Shown here in pieces: positions 16,696 to 25,423 of a stretch of DNA of 64,000 bases (positions are counted from its first letter, which is position 1; every line of letters begins with the position of its first letter). Where the stretch lies: positions 1 through 64,000 of the forward strand of contig JAHJSA010000071.1 in the NCBI GenBank assembly GCA_018830645.1, in the 5' to 3' direction. This DNA is from Actinomycetota bacterium (GTDB lineage Bacteria > Actinomycetota > Thermoleophilia > RBG-16-64-13). Below the pieces are notes generated by a model that worked only from the letters and a program-made list of their open reading frames with translations, was not told where the DNA came from and searched no databases. The position numbers and the translations under genes were made by a program.

Positions 16696-17406
16696 GTGGA
16701 CGAGCTTCTCCTGATCGCGGAAGATGACGCTTCCCTACGCGAGGTGACACGCCTCGGCCTCCAAGCCGAGGGGTACCGCGTGGTGGAGGCGGCCGACGGT
16801 CCCTCCGCTTTGGACGCGGTGAGCCGACACGAGCCCGATCTCGTATTGCTCGACGTGATGCTCCCCGGTCTGGATGGCTTCGAGGTTTGTCGGCGGGTGC
16901 GCCGCACTTCGCTCGTACCGATCGTCATGCTCACGGCCCGGTCTTCGACGGTGGACGTGGTGGTTGGCCTGGAGTCGGGAGCCGACGACTACGTCACCAA
17001 GCCCTTCGAGCTGCCGGAGCTCGTGGCGCGCATCCGTTCGGTGCTCAGACGCGCCGGCACGCGGCCACCACCCACCGACGACGCCCCGGGCGGCGCCGGT
17101 GCGTCGGAGGAGCTGCGACTCGATGGCCTGGCCATCGACGAGGTCGCGCACGAAGTGACCCGCGACGGGGTGCCCGTCGCGCTCACCGCCACCGAGTTCC
17201 GCCTGCTCGTGGAGTTGGTGCGCCACCGCGGGCAGGTGCTCACCCGCGACCAACTGCTCGACCGCGTGTGGGGCTACACCTACCTCGGCGACAGCCGGCT
17301 GGTAGACGTGCACATCCAACGCCTGCGCGCCAAGATCGAGGCGGACCAGGCCGAACCCGCACTGATTCTCACCGTGCGTGGCGTGGGATACAAGGCCAAG
17401 AGGTGA
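16696..17406 (+). CDS. OmpR/PhoB-family response regulator
   Basis: Protein of 236 residues. The receiver domain has the acidic pair D10-D11, the phosphoacceptor D53 (LLDVMLPG), T80 and K102 (TKPF). A Pro/Gly/Ala linker leads to a winged-helix DNA-binding domain with LTATEFRLLVELVRH and RLRAKIE...VRGVGYK at the C-terminus. GTG start. Its stop overlaps the kinase start (GTGA), so the pair is translated together. With the kinase and the following GerMN lipoprotein the order resembles mtrA-mtrB-lpqB of other Actinomycetota, pointing to envelope or cell-cycle control, though the lipoprotein is of a different type. Confidence 0.95.
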   Translation: MDELLLIAEDDASLREVTRLGLQAEGYRVVEAADGPSALDAVSRHEPDLVLLDVMLPGLDGFEVCRRVRRTSLVPIVMLTARSSTVDVVVGLESGADDYVTKPFELPELVARIRSVLRRAGTRPPPTDDAPGGAGASEELRLDGLAIDEVAHEVTRDGVPVALTATEFRLLVELVRHRGQVLTRDQLLDRVWGYTYLGDSRLVDVHIQRLRAKIEADQAEPALILTVRGVGYKAKR

Positions 17407-18977
17407 CGCGACCCCGGGTCGGATCGCGCACCAAGCGGTACGCTCCGCGGCTACGCCGCCGGCTCACCCTGGCCTTCGCTGGTGCTATCGCCGTGACGGC
17501 GCTCGCGCTGTCCGCGGGGTCCTACTTGCTGGTGAGTTCGGAACAGGAGCAGGAGGCCGTCGACCAATCGCTGGCGCAGACCCGTTTCAATCTCGTTTTG
17601 GCCGAGGAGATCATCCCTCCGCAGGGCGCCGGCGGCGCCGACTACGACCGTCTGCTCCGAGCGCTCGCGATACGGGGCGACTTCCAGACGCTCATCGTCA
17701 CCGGGCACGGCACCTACCAATCGGGGCCGCAGGTGTCGCCCGCCCTCGTGGAAGACGGCCTGTCTCGCGCCCTCTCGCCGGGTCGCCTCAGCTTCCAGAC
17801 CGTCACCCTGGGCGGGGAGCGCACCCTGGCGGTGGGCAGCCAAGGGCCCCGGGACGACGCCTCCATCTACTTCTTCTTCCCGCAAGGCGAGCGCGAGGCG
17901 GCCCTGGCCCGACTTCGCGACGTCCTTCTGGGGATCGGCCTCTTCCTGGCCGTGGTGGGCAGTGGTCTCGGCTACCTTCTGGCTCGGGCCACCTTGCGCC
18001 CCGTGAGCCAGGCCGCCGCGGCGGCGGCCGAGATGGCCGCGGGTGGGCTCTCCACACGCCTTCCCACCGGTCCGGACGAGTTCGGTGCGCTCGCCGACTC
18101 CTTCAACCGCATGGCGCAGACCGTCGAGACCCAGATCGCCTACCTCGAGTCCGCCCGCCTGCGCGAGCGCCGCTTCGCGGGCGACGTGACCCACGAGCTT
18201 CGCACCCCCGTGGCGGCGCTCGTGGGAGAGGCGTCGTTGCTGGCGAAGGCTCTCGAGAGAGAGACGCTCGGCGAAGATGGCCGGCGCGCGGCCGAACTGA
18301 TGGTGCGCGATGTCGCGCGTCTGCGACGGCTGATCGAGGACCTGCTCGAGATGAGCCGCCTCGATGCCGGGGCCGAAGAAGTGCGCCTAGAGGAGTTCGA
18401 CGTCGTCGCCTTTCTGCGGCAGATGGCCGCAGCTCGGTCGTGGCCGGACGGCGTCACGATCCGTCCGCACTCGCGCGATGGCCAACCCGCGGCGGCGGCG
18501 CTCACCGTGGTGACGGATCGCCGCCGCCTGGAGCGGGTGGTGGTGAACCTCGTGGAGAACGCGCTCCGACACGGCGGACCTCCGGTGTGGGTGGACACGC
18601 GCGTCGTCGAGGCGTCGACCCCGGCGCGCGTCGTCGAGGGACACACCCCTGCGCGCATCGCCGAGCAGCAGACCCTCACCGCGTCTCAACTCGAGATCAC
18701 GGTGACCGACCACGGTCCGGGCATCCCCCCCGAGGAGCTCGCGCTGATCTTCGATCGCTTCCACAAGACCGATCCAAGCCGGTCTTCGCTCACCGGCTCC
18801 GGCAGCGGCTTGGGGTTGGCCATCGCCCGGGAGAACGCCCGCCTGCTTGGAGGGTCGCTGCACGTGAAGAGCGCCGTGGGCGAGGGAACGCGCTTCACCC
18901 TCAGACTCCCGATCGGAGAACGTGACACGATCGTTACCCGCATGAGTCACGAGCGTGACGCGGAGGGAGCAGCATGA
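17403..18977 (+). CDS. Sensor histidine kinase
   Basis: Protein of 524 residues. Membrane helix 1 is at about 22-44, an extracytoplasmic sensor domain at 45-173, and helix 2 at about 174-194. A HAMP domain with RATLRPV follows, then the phosphoacceptor H264 in GDVTHELRTPV and the ATPase domain with N box (NLVENALRHG), G1 (DHGPGIPPEE), F box and G2 (GSGLGLAI). A Pro/Ala/Val insertion with an internal repeat (STPARVVEGHTPARIAE) separates the N and G1 boxes, an unusual place for extra sequence. GTG start overlapping the response regulator stop. Confidence 0.95.
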   Translation: MTRPRVGSRTKRYAPRLRRRLTLAFAGAIAVTALALSAGSYLLVSSEQEQEAVDQSLAQTRFNLVLAEEIIPPQGAGGADYDRLLRALAIRGDFQTLIVTGHGTYQSGPQVSPALVEDGLSRALSPGRLSFQTVTLGGERTLAVGSQGPRDDASIYFFFPQGEREAALARLRDVLLGIGLFLAVVGSGLGYLLARATLRPVSQAAAAAAEMAAGGLSTRLPTGPDEFGALADSFNRMAQTVETQIAYLESARLRERRFAGDVTHELRTPVAALVGEASLLAKALERETLGEDGRRAAELMVRDVARLRRLIEDLLEMSRLDAGAEEVRLEEFDVVAFLRQMAAARSWPDGVTIRPHSRDGQPAAAALTVVTDRRRLERVVVNLVENALRHGGPPVWVDTRVVEASTPARVVEGHTPARIAEQQTLTASQLEITVTDHGPGIPPEELALIFDRFHKTDPSRSSLTGSGSGLGLAIARENARLLGGSLHVKSAVGEGTRFTLRLPIGERDTIVTRMSHERDAEGAA

Positions 18978-19009
18978 GAGCATCTACTGAGTGCCGAGAG
19001 GAGGCGACC

Positions 19010-19939
19010 ATGCGATCAACACCTACAGTACGTCGCAGGACACACACCACTCTGATCACGCTCGGCGTGGTGCTTGGGGCGCTGCTGGCGCTGGCAGGTT
19101 GCGGCTACAGCCAGACCGTGCAGGACGGTGGGCCGGTCTCGACCACCGCGACCACCGTCGCACAGAACGGCGAGACCACCAGCTCGACCGCCCCCGACAC
19201 CTCATCGACCACGCTCTCGGGGGAGACCATCCAGGTCTCGGTCTACTTCGTGCTGAACGAGAAGATGCAGGCCATACATCGCACCATCCCCTACACCAAG
19301 CAGACCGCCGCCGCGGCCGTGCAGGCGCTCGTGGCCGAACCCACCCCCGAAGAGACGCAGCTCGGTATCTTCACGGCCATCCCGGACGGCACGCTCCTTC
19401 TGGGCGTGAACATCGAGGGCCCCACCGCCACAGTGGACCTCTCGCGTGAGTACGAATCGGGGGGCGGCAGCCTGTCGATGGGACTCCGCTTGGCCCAGGT
19501 GGTCTACACGCTCACTCAGTTCCCGAGCGTCGAGACAGTGCAGTTCAAGCTCGACGGCAAGCCCATCACCGTGTTCGGCGGCGAGGGCTTCCTGCTCGAA
19601 CACCCGGTGGGCCGTCTCGACTACGAGGACCACACGCCGGCGATCCTGGTGGAGTCACCCACGATCGGCGACGTGGTCACGAGCCCGCTCCGCGTGCACG
19701 GCAGTTCGAACACCTTCGAGGCCACGTCGCAACTGCAGATAGTCGATGCGGACGGCCGCACGCTGGTCGATCAGTTCGTCACGGCCACATCCGGCAGCGG
19801 CACACGCGGCACGTGGGACGTCACCGTACCGTTTACCGCGGAGCCGGGCACGTCGATCAGTCTCATCACCTTCGAGTACTCCGCGAAGGACGGCTCGATG
19901 ATCAACGTCACTGAGATCCCACTGACAGTGGGCCAGTAG
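19010..19939 (+). CDS. Lipoprotein with GerMN and Gmad2 domains
   Basis: About 309 residues. Signal peptide with lipobox LAGC (lipidated C31), then a Thr/Ser-rich linker. A GerMN domain follows (VYFVLNEKMQAIHRTIPYT ... GTLLLGVNIEGPTATVDLS) and an immunoglobulin-like Gmad2 domain (ILVESPTIGDVVTSPLRVHG ...). These combine in lipoproteins of sporulating and non-sporulating Gram-positives and act at the cell surface. I chose ATG at 19010 because GAGAGGAGG precedes it and it begins the signal peptide directly; an ATG at 18974 overlaps the kinase stop and would add 12 residues. The last gene of the two-component operon. Confidence 0.9.
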   Translation: MRSTPTVRRRTHTTLITLGVVLGALLALAGCGYSQTVQDGGPVSTTATTVAQNGETTSSTAPDTSSTTLSGETIQVSVYFVLNEKMQAIHRTIPYTKQTAAAAVQALVAEPTPEETQLGIFTAIPDGTLLLGVNIEGPTATVDLSREYESGGGSLSMGLRLAQVVYTLTQFPSVETVQFKLDGKPITVFGGEGFLLEHPVGRLDYEDHTPAILVESPTIGDVVTSPLRVHGSSNTFEATSQLQIVDADGRTLVDQFVTATSGSGTRGTWDVTVPFTAEPGTSISLITFEYSAKDGSMINVTEIPLTVGQ

Positions 19940-19986
19940 GGCGACGGAGACTTACGACCCTCACCACCCACCAAATCCGATGACTA

Positions 19987-20015
19987 TTGACGAGCCCCAC
20001 CCCGTTTGCTAGAAT
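19987..20015 (+). promoter_or_regulatory. Near-consensus sigma-70 promoter without a downstream gene
   Basis: TTGACG (19987-19992), a spacer of exactly 17 bases and TAGAAT (20010-20015). This is the best vegetative promoter match I found in the window. It points into 19-20 kb intergenic DNA and then antisense to the 3' end of the LuxR-type gene. Confidence 0.65.
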
Positions 20016-20021
20016 TCTGGT

Positions 20022-20150
20022 AAGGTATAGCGCGTTTGTATACGCTCAAAGAGAGACTCTGTCCCTCTTCCTGTCCCATCAGGACTCTCGCGCACCGACA
20101 TCCCTCCGTAGACCGACCGCCTCACGACCCTCGGGGCGGTCGGTCGCTGT
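20022..20150 (+). ncRNA. Candidate small RNA
   Basis: Inferred transcript from the promoter at 19987-20015 to the strong hairpin at 20111-20145. It would be roughly 125-130 nt, with a 5' stem possible between AGCG and CGCT around 20029-20046. No ribosome-binding site with a start codon was found in it. Its 3' part would be complementary to the end of the LuxR-type mRNA. Entirely a prediction. Confidence 0.35.
20111..20145. terminator. 11-bp inverted repeat between GerMN and LuxR-type genes
   Basis: GACCGACCGCC (20111-20121) pairs perfectly with GGCGGTCGGTC (20135-20145), loop of 13 bases. It overlaps the last codons of the LuxR-type gene on the minus strand and could end transcripts from both directions. 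No T tract is present on either side. Confidence 0.5.
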
Positions 20151-23037
20151 TACGGGTCGCCCCGTTCCCGCCGGGCAGACGCTGGTAGTCCTGGTAGCGG
20201 AGGACCGCTTGCAACCTATTGCTCACGCCGAGCTTGCGGTAGATGTTGTTCGTGTGGGTCTTGATGGTCTTCTCGGTGATGAAGAGCCTCGAAGCGACCA
20301 CCTTGTTGGGGAGGCCTTCCGCCACCATCAGCAGGATCTCCAGCTCCCGCGAGGTCAGCCGGCCGAAGGCGCTGTGGAGTACCGACTCTCGATCGCTCAA
20401 CGCCACAGGCCTCTGAGAGGCGGATGCGATGCGAGATGGCGGCAAGGCACCGAGCGGCACGTCGGTGGGGTATGTGGAACCCTCCGACAGCGCTCGATAG
20501 TACTGCACGCGTTGCTGGGACAGCCCGGGGAGGATCTCCGCTTCGATGAAGTCGTCGAAGCCGAACCGAGCGCAGAGGGCCAAGATGGGCGTGGCGACTC
20601 TCGCCTCCAATCTGTAGAAATGCACGTAACGGTTGGTACGGGCCAGTCGCAGGGCTTCATTCAGCGCCCGCGAAGCGGGACCCTCATCCCCGGTGCAGGC
20701 GTGAAGCCAGCCTACGTAGAACAGAGTCTGGGAAAGGGACGCCTCGAAGCTCAGCCGTCGGCTCGACTCCTCCGCCTTCCGCAGGTACGGCATCGCCTCC
20801 TCTGCGCGACCGGCCGCGCAGAGGTCCATGCCCATGCCGCACACAACGCGGGCGCGATCGGCCTCCGACAGGCTGTTCCCATCGATGAGCTGAAGCGCCC
20901 GCACATGATGTTCGAGTGCACGAGTAGGATTGCGATTGCAGCGACACAACTGTGCCAGCATGTCTTCCGCCCAGACGGTGGCCTCCATGTCCCCTGCTTC
21001 CACGCTCACTTCGAGGGAGCCGCGCAGTAGCCCCACGGCGCCTCGGAAATCGCCGGTGCCCATATGGATCCCGGCGAGGGTGAGGCGGGAGGGAGCGTCG
21101 AGGAACGCGAGCCCCCGAGCCTTGATCAGCGCCCGCGCGGCTTCGGCCTGCGAGCGCGCCTCTTCATAGCATCCGCTCAGATACCCCAAGGTAGCCGCGG
21201 TGTTCAACATGGTGGCGTGGCTGAGAGCTGTCTGGCCGCTCGACATGCGGACGGCGCGGGCCGCCCACTCGCGGGCGATCGTATGACGACCCCGCAGGAG
21301 GAACAGTCGTGCGCGATGCCCCGCGATCCTTGTCTCAAGCGCCTGTCGTTTCTCGCCCGAGGCACCTATCAGAGCGAGCTCGAACCGCTCGACGGCGTCA
21401 TCCCAACGGCAGAGTCCGAGCAGTACGCTCCCGATGTTCACGTTGATCTCCGCCCGCTCGTCGGCCCCGGAGCACATGGCCTCTGCGCGGGTCAGAGCCA
21501 AGAGACATTCTTCATACCGGCCCAGGAGATACAGACAGAACGCCTGCCCGTGAGCCGCGTGGAAAACGCCCGAGCGTTCGCCGACCCGCTCGAAGTGACG
21601 GCGGGCCGCCGCGAAGGCCGGTTCCGCTTCACGCCAGTCTCCCCGGTCTTGAAGAAGACGGGCACGCAACGTGAGGAGCCAGGGTTCGGTCCCAACCACC
21701 TCTGGAGGAAGAAGAGCGAGCCACTCCGGACGGGCGATCATCTGGGCGACGTTGGGGCTCGACCCCAACAGCACTCGCAGCACTCCCGTGGCCAGGTGAG
21801 GGTGGCCCGATCGGAGGTAGAGGGCAAGGGCAGCCCGCGGCTCTCCCGCGGACTCCAGGTGGGTCGCGGCACGCACAATAAGTGAGGCGGCATTGTCGGG
21901 ATGAGTCGTCCGGGCCCGACTCTCGGCGAAATCGCGCACCAAGCGGTGCAGTGCATACGTGCGGTGACCTGTCCGGGCGACCAGGAAACCTCCGTCAACC
22001 AGTTCCTCGCACAGCCGCTCGGCCGACTCGGCCCCACAACTGAAGAGCACTCCGTCGCGGGGGAACACCACGCGCTCCAACGGGAAGCTCTCCATAAAGA
22101 ACGCGGCGGTGGCCGGCTCTTGCGAGGAGAAGAACTCTCTCGCCAGATATTCGCTCAACTGGCGCCCGTGGCGAGACAAGCTGAGGAGGCGGCTTCTCGT
22201 GGGCAGTTGGCCTCGTCGCCCAAGATAGGCACCGGCGAGCACGAGGGCGACGGGCCAACCCTCGGTCATCCTCCACACAGCTCGGGCATCGGTGTGGGCC
22301 AGCTCGAGCCCCCAAGCGCTGCGCGCCCACACGGCGACTTCAGTGGGGGTGAGCCTAAGGCGCCGCGCTCCAAGATCGAGCTTGCGGCCCTGACTCGCTC
22401 GGAAACCGAGATCGAGGGTGAGTCGCTTCCTCGACGAGGCCAGCACGAGCCACTCGGAAGGGCACGCCGCAAGGAATCTTCCAAGAAGCCCTTCGGCCGG
22501 TGAGCCCTCGATCGCGTGGAGGTCGTCGAAACCTAGGGCTACCCCGCGACAGCGTTGATCGCGGAGTTCGTCCAGGAGGGCGCACTCCGCCTCGGAGCGG
22601 GCCTCTTCGCGCCCCTCACCCGACAGGAGCACGCGCTCGACCCGGTCGCCGACGCCGGGGCACACGGTATCCACCATCTGCGCCAAGAGCAGCAGTAAGC
22701 GCTCGGAATCGCGATCGTCCTCGTCGAGAGCCAGGTAGGCGGCGGTAGGCTCCCACGACAGGAGCAGGTCGGCCATAGTCGCGGTCTTGCCGTAGCCCGG
22801 ACCGGCAACCAGCGAGATGACACCACCACCCGCGAGGCCGGCCATGACCGCACGGAGACGAGGCCGGGGGATGCTGAACCCCTGCCGCGGCAGACTCAGC
22901 TTGGGGGATCGGTCACCGGGCAATGCCCAGGCCTCCGTATCCGCCCAGATGGCGACCTCAGGTGAGAGTGGAGCCGCACCGGTCCTCCCATGCGCGAGCA
23001 CATCAGCTTCCAGCTTGCTATGCGTAAAGGTATCCAT
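20122..23037 (-). CDS. Large ATP-binding LuxR-family regulator (MalT/LAL type)
   Basis: Protein of about 971 residues. The STAND-type ATPase has Walker A GPGYGKTA at about 79-86 and Walker B-like VALGFDDLHAIE. A long helical-repeat (TPR-like) middle region contains many Ala-rich pairs. The C-terminal LuxR helix-turn-helix reads LTSRELEILLMVAEG and ITEKTIKTHTNNIYRKLGV. Such proteins oligomerise on sensing a ligand and ATP, then activate nearby or distant promoters; the ligand is unknown here. ATG at 23037 chosen; a GTG 42 bp upstream is possible but has no better ribosome-binding site. It follows the ssb gene on the same strand. Confidence 0.9.
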   Translation of the reverse strand: MDTFTHSKLEADVLAHGRTGAAPLSPEVAIWADTEAWALPGDRSPKLSLPRQGFSIPRPRLRAVMAGLAGGGVISLVAGPGYGKTATMADLLLSWEPTAAYLALDEDDRDSERLLLLLAQMVDTVCPGVGDRVERVLLSGEGREEARSEAECALLDELRDQRCRGVALGFDDLHAIEGSPAEGLLGRFLAACPSEWLVLASSRKRLTLDLGFRASQGRKLDLGARRLRLTPTEVAVWARSAWGLELAHTDARAVWRMTEGWPVALVLAGAYLGRRGQLPTRSRLLSLSRHGRQLSEYLAREFFSSQEPATAAFFMESFPLERVVFPRDGVLFSCGAESAERLCEELVDGGFLVARTGHRTYALHRLVRDFAESRARTTHPDNAASLIVRAATHLESAGEPRAALALYLRSGHPHLATGVLRVLLGSSPNVAQMIARPEWLALLPPEVVGTEPWLLTLRARLLQDRGDWREAEPAFAAARRHFERVGERSGVFHAAHGQAFCLYLLGRYEECLLALTRAEAMCSGADERAEINVNIGSVLLGLCRWDDAVERFELALIGASGEKRQALETRIAGHRARLFLLRGRHTIAREWAARAVRMSSGQTALSHATMLNTAATLGYLSGCYEEARSQAEAARALIKARGLAFLDAPSRLTLAGIHMGTGDFRGAVGLLRGSLEVSVEAGDMEATVWAEDMLAQLCRCNRNPTRALEHHVRALQLIDGNSLSEADRARVVCGMGMDLCAAGRAEEAMPYLRKAEESSRRLSFEASLSQTLFYVGWLHACTGDEGPASRALNEALRLARTNRYVHFYRLEARVATPILALCARFGFDDFIEAEILPGLSQQRVQYYRALSEGSTYPTDVPLGALPPSRIASASQRPVALSDRESVLHSAFGRLTSRELEILLMVAEGLPNKVVASRLFITEKTIKTHTNNIYRKLGVSNRLQAVLRYQDYQRLPGGNGATRNSDRPPRGS

Positions 23038-23112
23038 ATTCCCGGGAAGACGCCAGTGAGCAGTGCGGGCCGGAAGCACCGGCCCGCGATCTTCGCTCGC
23101 CGAGGTCTTACC

Positions 23113-23400
23113 TCACAGGTACTCGAGGCGCCGCGCGACCACCGACACCGCCTTGCGTTCCTCGCCGTCTTTCTCGTACGTGTCCTGCCGCAAGGTGCCC
23201 TCCACCCCGATGCGACGGCCCTTGACGAGGTGCTCCGCGGCCGCCTCGGCCTGGGTGTTCCACGCCTTGACGCGGAAGAAGTCCGCCTCCTCGGCGTTCC
23301 GGTCGACGGCTAGGATGAAGCTCGAGACCTTCGACCCTCCCGTGACCTCCTTGAGATCGATGTCGGTGGCCAGCCGGCCAACCAATGTAACGCTGTTCAT
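23113..23400 (-). CDS. ssb: Short single-stranded DNA-binding protein
   Basis: OB-fold SSB of only 95 residues: MNSVTLVGRLATDIDL at the start, FFRVKAWNTQAEAAAEHLVKG in the middle, ending RRLEYL. It stops right after the fold and lacks the linker and acidic tip that main SSBs use to recruit partners, so it is probably a second, specialised SSB. The ATG at 23400 has AAGGAGGG 7 bases upstream; although the frame is open for another 600 bases upstream, that part is not protein-like. It is the last recognisable gene before the acquired region. Confidence 0.9.
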   Translation of the reverse strand: MNSVTLVGRLATDIDLKEVTGGSKVSSFILAVDRNAEEADFFRVKAWNTQAEAAAEHLVKGRRIGVEGTLRQDTYEKDGEERKAVSVVARRLEYL

Positions 23401-23532
23401 GTCGCCCTCCTTGGCACGTATTCCCACTCCCATGAATGGACTGGTCCGGACGCACACCATAGACGAGCCTGGCCCGACGCCGAATACGACGGTGGTTGGA
23501 GTCCGGCTTCGTCGCCGGCTTCCCCAAGGGCG

Positions 23533-23551
23533 ATCCCTGTGGAAAACGCTT
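23533..23551 (+). repeat. Left copy of a 19-bp direct repeat flanking the accessory region
   Basis: ATCCCTGTGGAAAACGCTT; the copy at 41441-41459 is identical except for one base (ATCTCTG...). Both are intergenic and in the same orientation, bounding about 17.9 kb of accessory DNA. Could be attachment-site remnants, or chance, since one such match is not very improbable in 64 kb. The core TGTGGAAAA also resembles a DnaA box. Confidence 0.4.
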
Positions 23552-23671
23552 CCCGCGGCGGCGGCCCGGAAGCGCGTCCGCTTGATGGTGTGGCACACGT
23601 CCGAAAATCGTCTAGGGGGTCCTTGCTCTTCTTTCCGACGGAATCCGGCCACTGATTCCGACAACGAGAGG

Positions 23672-23772
23672 CGAATAAGTGGCTGCCTTCGGGTCGGAGT
23701 GGGTGGCCGCTTCGCCTCGGAATGGGTGGCCGTCTTCGATCGGAGTGGGTGGCCGGGTTGGCTCGGAATATG
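23672..23772 (+). repeat. Four 23-bp tandem repeats plus a partial fifth
   Basis: Copies at 23672, 23695, 23718 and 23741; the cleanest begins CGGAGTGGGTGGCCG. A truncated fifth starts at 23764 (CGGAATATGCA). Regular sub-terminal repeats of this kind are found at the ends of IS21-family elements, so this may be an orphan IS end. No istA/istB genes remain nearby. Confidence 0.6.
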
Positions 23773-24063
23773 CAGGTGCACGGCTTTCGGCACGCGGCCG
23801 CCAAGCTCAGGAGGGACGCTGGGGAGTCGGTGGAGAACGTCTCCCGGGCAAACGCCGAGACTCTCCAGCACAGCGTGGACGCTATGCTTTCGTTGGGGCT
23901 TGCCAGAGTGCACGCGGCACTTGGCGACACCGGGACAGCAAACACCTTCCTTCGGGAGGCAAGACTCGGGGCGGACTCGTCGCAGTCGCCTTTGGTGGAG
24001 ACCGAGGCCGAGGTGATTGCCGCGCAACAGCGCCTGTTCCTTACGCTATCCATTGATGAGTGA
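23770..24063 (+). pseudogene. Tyrosine recombinase (phage-type integrase) fragment
   Basis: The first 30 residues (MQVHGFRHAAAKLRRDAGES, then VENVSR) match the box around the catalytic His-x-x-Arg of tyrosine recombinases (HGFRH). The following expected GHS and Tyr motifs are missing. Instead the frame continues for about 65 residues (ETLQHSVDAMLSLGLARVHA...) that I do not recognise before the stop. The fragment begins exactly where the 23-bp repeats end. It reads as a gene broken by an insertion element and later rearrangement. It is the only trace of a recombinase in the accessory region. Confidence 0.5.
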
Positions 24064-24979
24064 ACTGCCGCAACAGGTCATCTGGTCTTCGTGCAGAGTA
24101 GGCGCCATGGGGGTGAGGGGAATCGATCTGAGCATGTTTGGGAGACTATCGCGGACGCCAAGAGCCGCTCGGAAGGGCTTCTGGGGCTCCGGCGACGCTT
24201 CGTCACGGCCTACTCCGGCCGGGCGCGACGACGGCAACATCGCCGCAGACCCCCCGGGGGGAGCGACTAGAGGAGACGCACTCGGATTCCGGTTCGCATC
24301 TGCAACCATCCCGGTTCGCAGCCATTCTAGTGGCATCAGCTCCACCCTTCTTGGCAGTCGGTCAAGTAGAAGGGCCGACCCTGAGTAGACTGATGTACGA
24401 TGAGTGAACACACCATGGATAGATTTGAGACAGCCCTGGTGAGTACGTCCTTGCGCACCTTCAGGACATTGGGTATCGAACCAGGGCCTGCGAAGATCAG
24501 AACGAGGCTAGCCTCTTGGAACGGCAGATGCTGCTGACTGGTGACTACTTGTTCTCGACCTGAGTGTCCCGTCCCAGTTGCAGCGGCTCGTACACACAAG
24601 GTCCGAGGTTGAGTGTAGCCCCCCACCAGGAACGGCGTCGATTGGGTTGAGTGGCGGGACGGCGGCAGCGCGTTCGGCAGTGATCGCGGCGCGGAACGTT
24701 CACCATCTCGCCATAGTGATGCACTTCTGTTGCCTTCGCGCACTGAACATCCGAGGGTGGTGGTGGAGGTGCCAGTCCACCCTACCGGGATTCAACGGGT
24801 ACTCACTGGCCGAAGTTGGAGGCAGCAACCGGGGCGCACCTTGGTGGTGATCCTGGCCAGCCTCCTTGACCGGGAATCCCCGCGCCTGCTAGGTTGAGTT
24901 CCGATTCTTCTGGCTTTCGTGCCAGGAGTATGTCCGGCCCTGTTGGGCGAATGCGTGCGACGCCCCGCTTCACGGGGCT
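24064..24979. other. Stretch with no convincing gene
   Basis: About 0.9 kb with slightly lower GC and many stops. One short frame at 24400-24537 (+) starts MSEHTMDRFETAL and would continue sensibly in another frame (EYVLAHLQDIGYRTRACEDQ) after a one-base shift, suggesting a decayed gene. Nothing else protein-like, no tRNA and no CRISPR repeat is seen. Confidence 0.5.
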
Positions 24980-25423
24980 GTGGCCGCCGCTCAGTGGAGT
25001 ACTTCTGAATCAGGGGGTGTTGGGTTGCTCGACCACCGACAACAAAGGAGCGGACGGCGGCCTGGGCGGGAGTTCGGTAGCGCGGCCGCCCCGGTCACTC
25101 GGTCGCTCCTCCCGCCTCGGCTGGCAATACGGGCACGGCACGGCCTGGATCTCTGCCGGCGCCTCGCCTTCGTGTTCCTCTCCGCGCTCGCCCTCAGCTG
25201 GGCCGCACTGCTCGCCGTCCCCCCGCTGGCCGAGGCCCGGGTGGTCGAACGCCTGAGCGTCTCCTCCGCAGGGACCCAGTGCAACGACTCGTCGTTCCAA
25301 CCCTCCATCTCCGCCGACGGGCGTTTCGTGGCCTTCTCCTCCTGGGCCTCAAACCTGGTCCCGGGGGACACGAACGGGCGGAGGGACTACTTCCTCCTGG
25401 GGGGGGGACATCTTCCTCCGTGA
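24980..25423 (+). pseudogene. Signal-peptide end of the repeat surface protein, separated by a frameshift
   Basis: The useful part is the last 80 residues: a hydrophobic export signal (LAFVFLSALALSWAALL ... PLAEA) followed by one complete beta-propeller repeat (PSISADGRFVAFSSWASNLV). Translation then reaches a run of nine G at 25399-25407, stays in the wrong frame and stops at 25423. The next 174-bp repeats continue one frame over. Removing one G would join the two halves. The start is uncertain: the frame opens at a GTG at 24980, but the residues before the signal are Arg-rich and no ribosome-binding site is convincing. Confidence 0.6.

Noticed and set aside
23645-23652. GGCCACTG resembling part of a cobalamin riboswitch B12 box
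   Set aside because: No further riboswitch elements around it, and it is not upstream of a B12-related gene. A riboswitch for the cobalamin locus would lie beyond the right edge.
24400-24537. Possible 45-residue gene MSEHTMDRFETAL...
   Set aside because: The sensible continuation lies in another frame after a stop; it is more likely part of a decayed gene than an intact one.
24578-24850. A 90-codon frame on the plus strand
   Set aside because: Cys/Trp/Arg-rich composition, no ribosome-binding site and no resemblance to a family.
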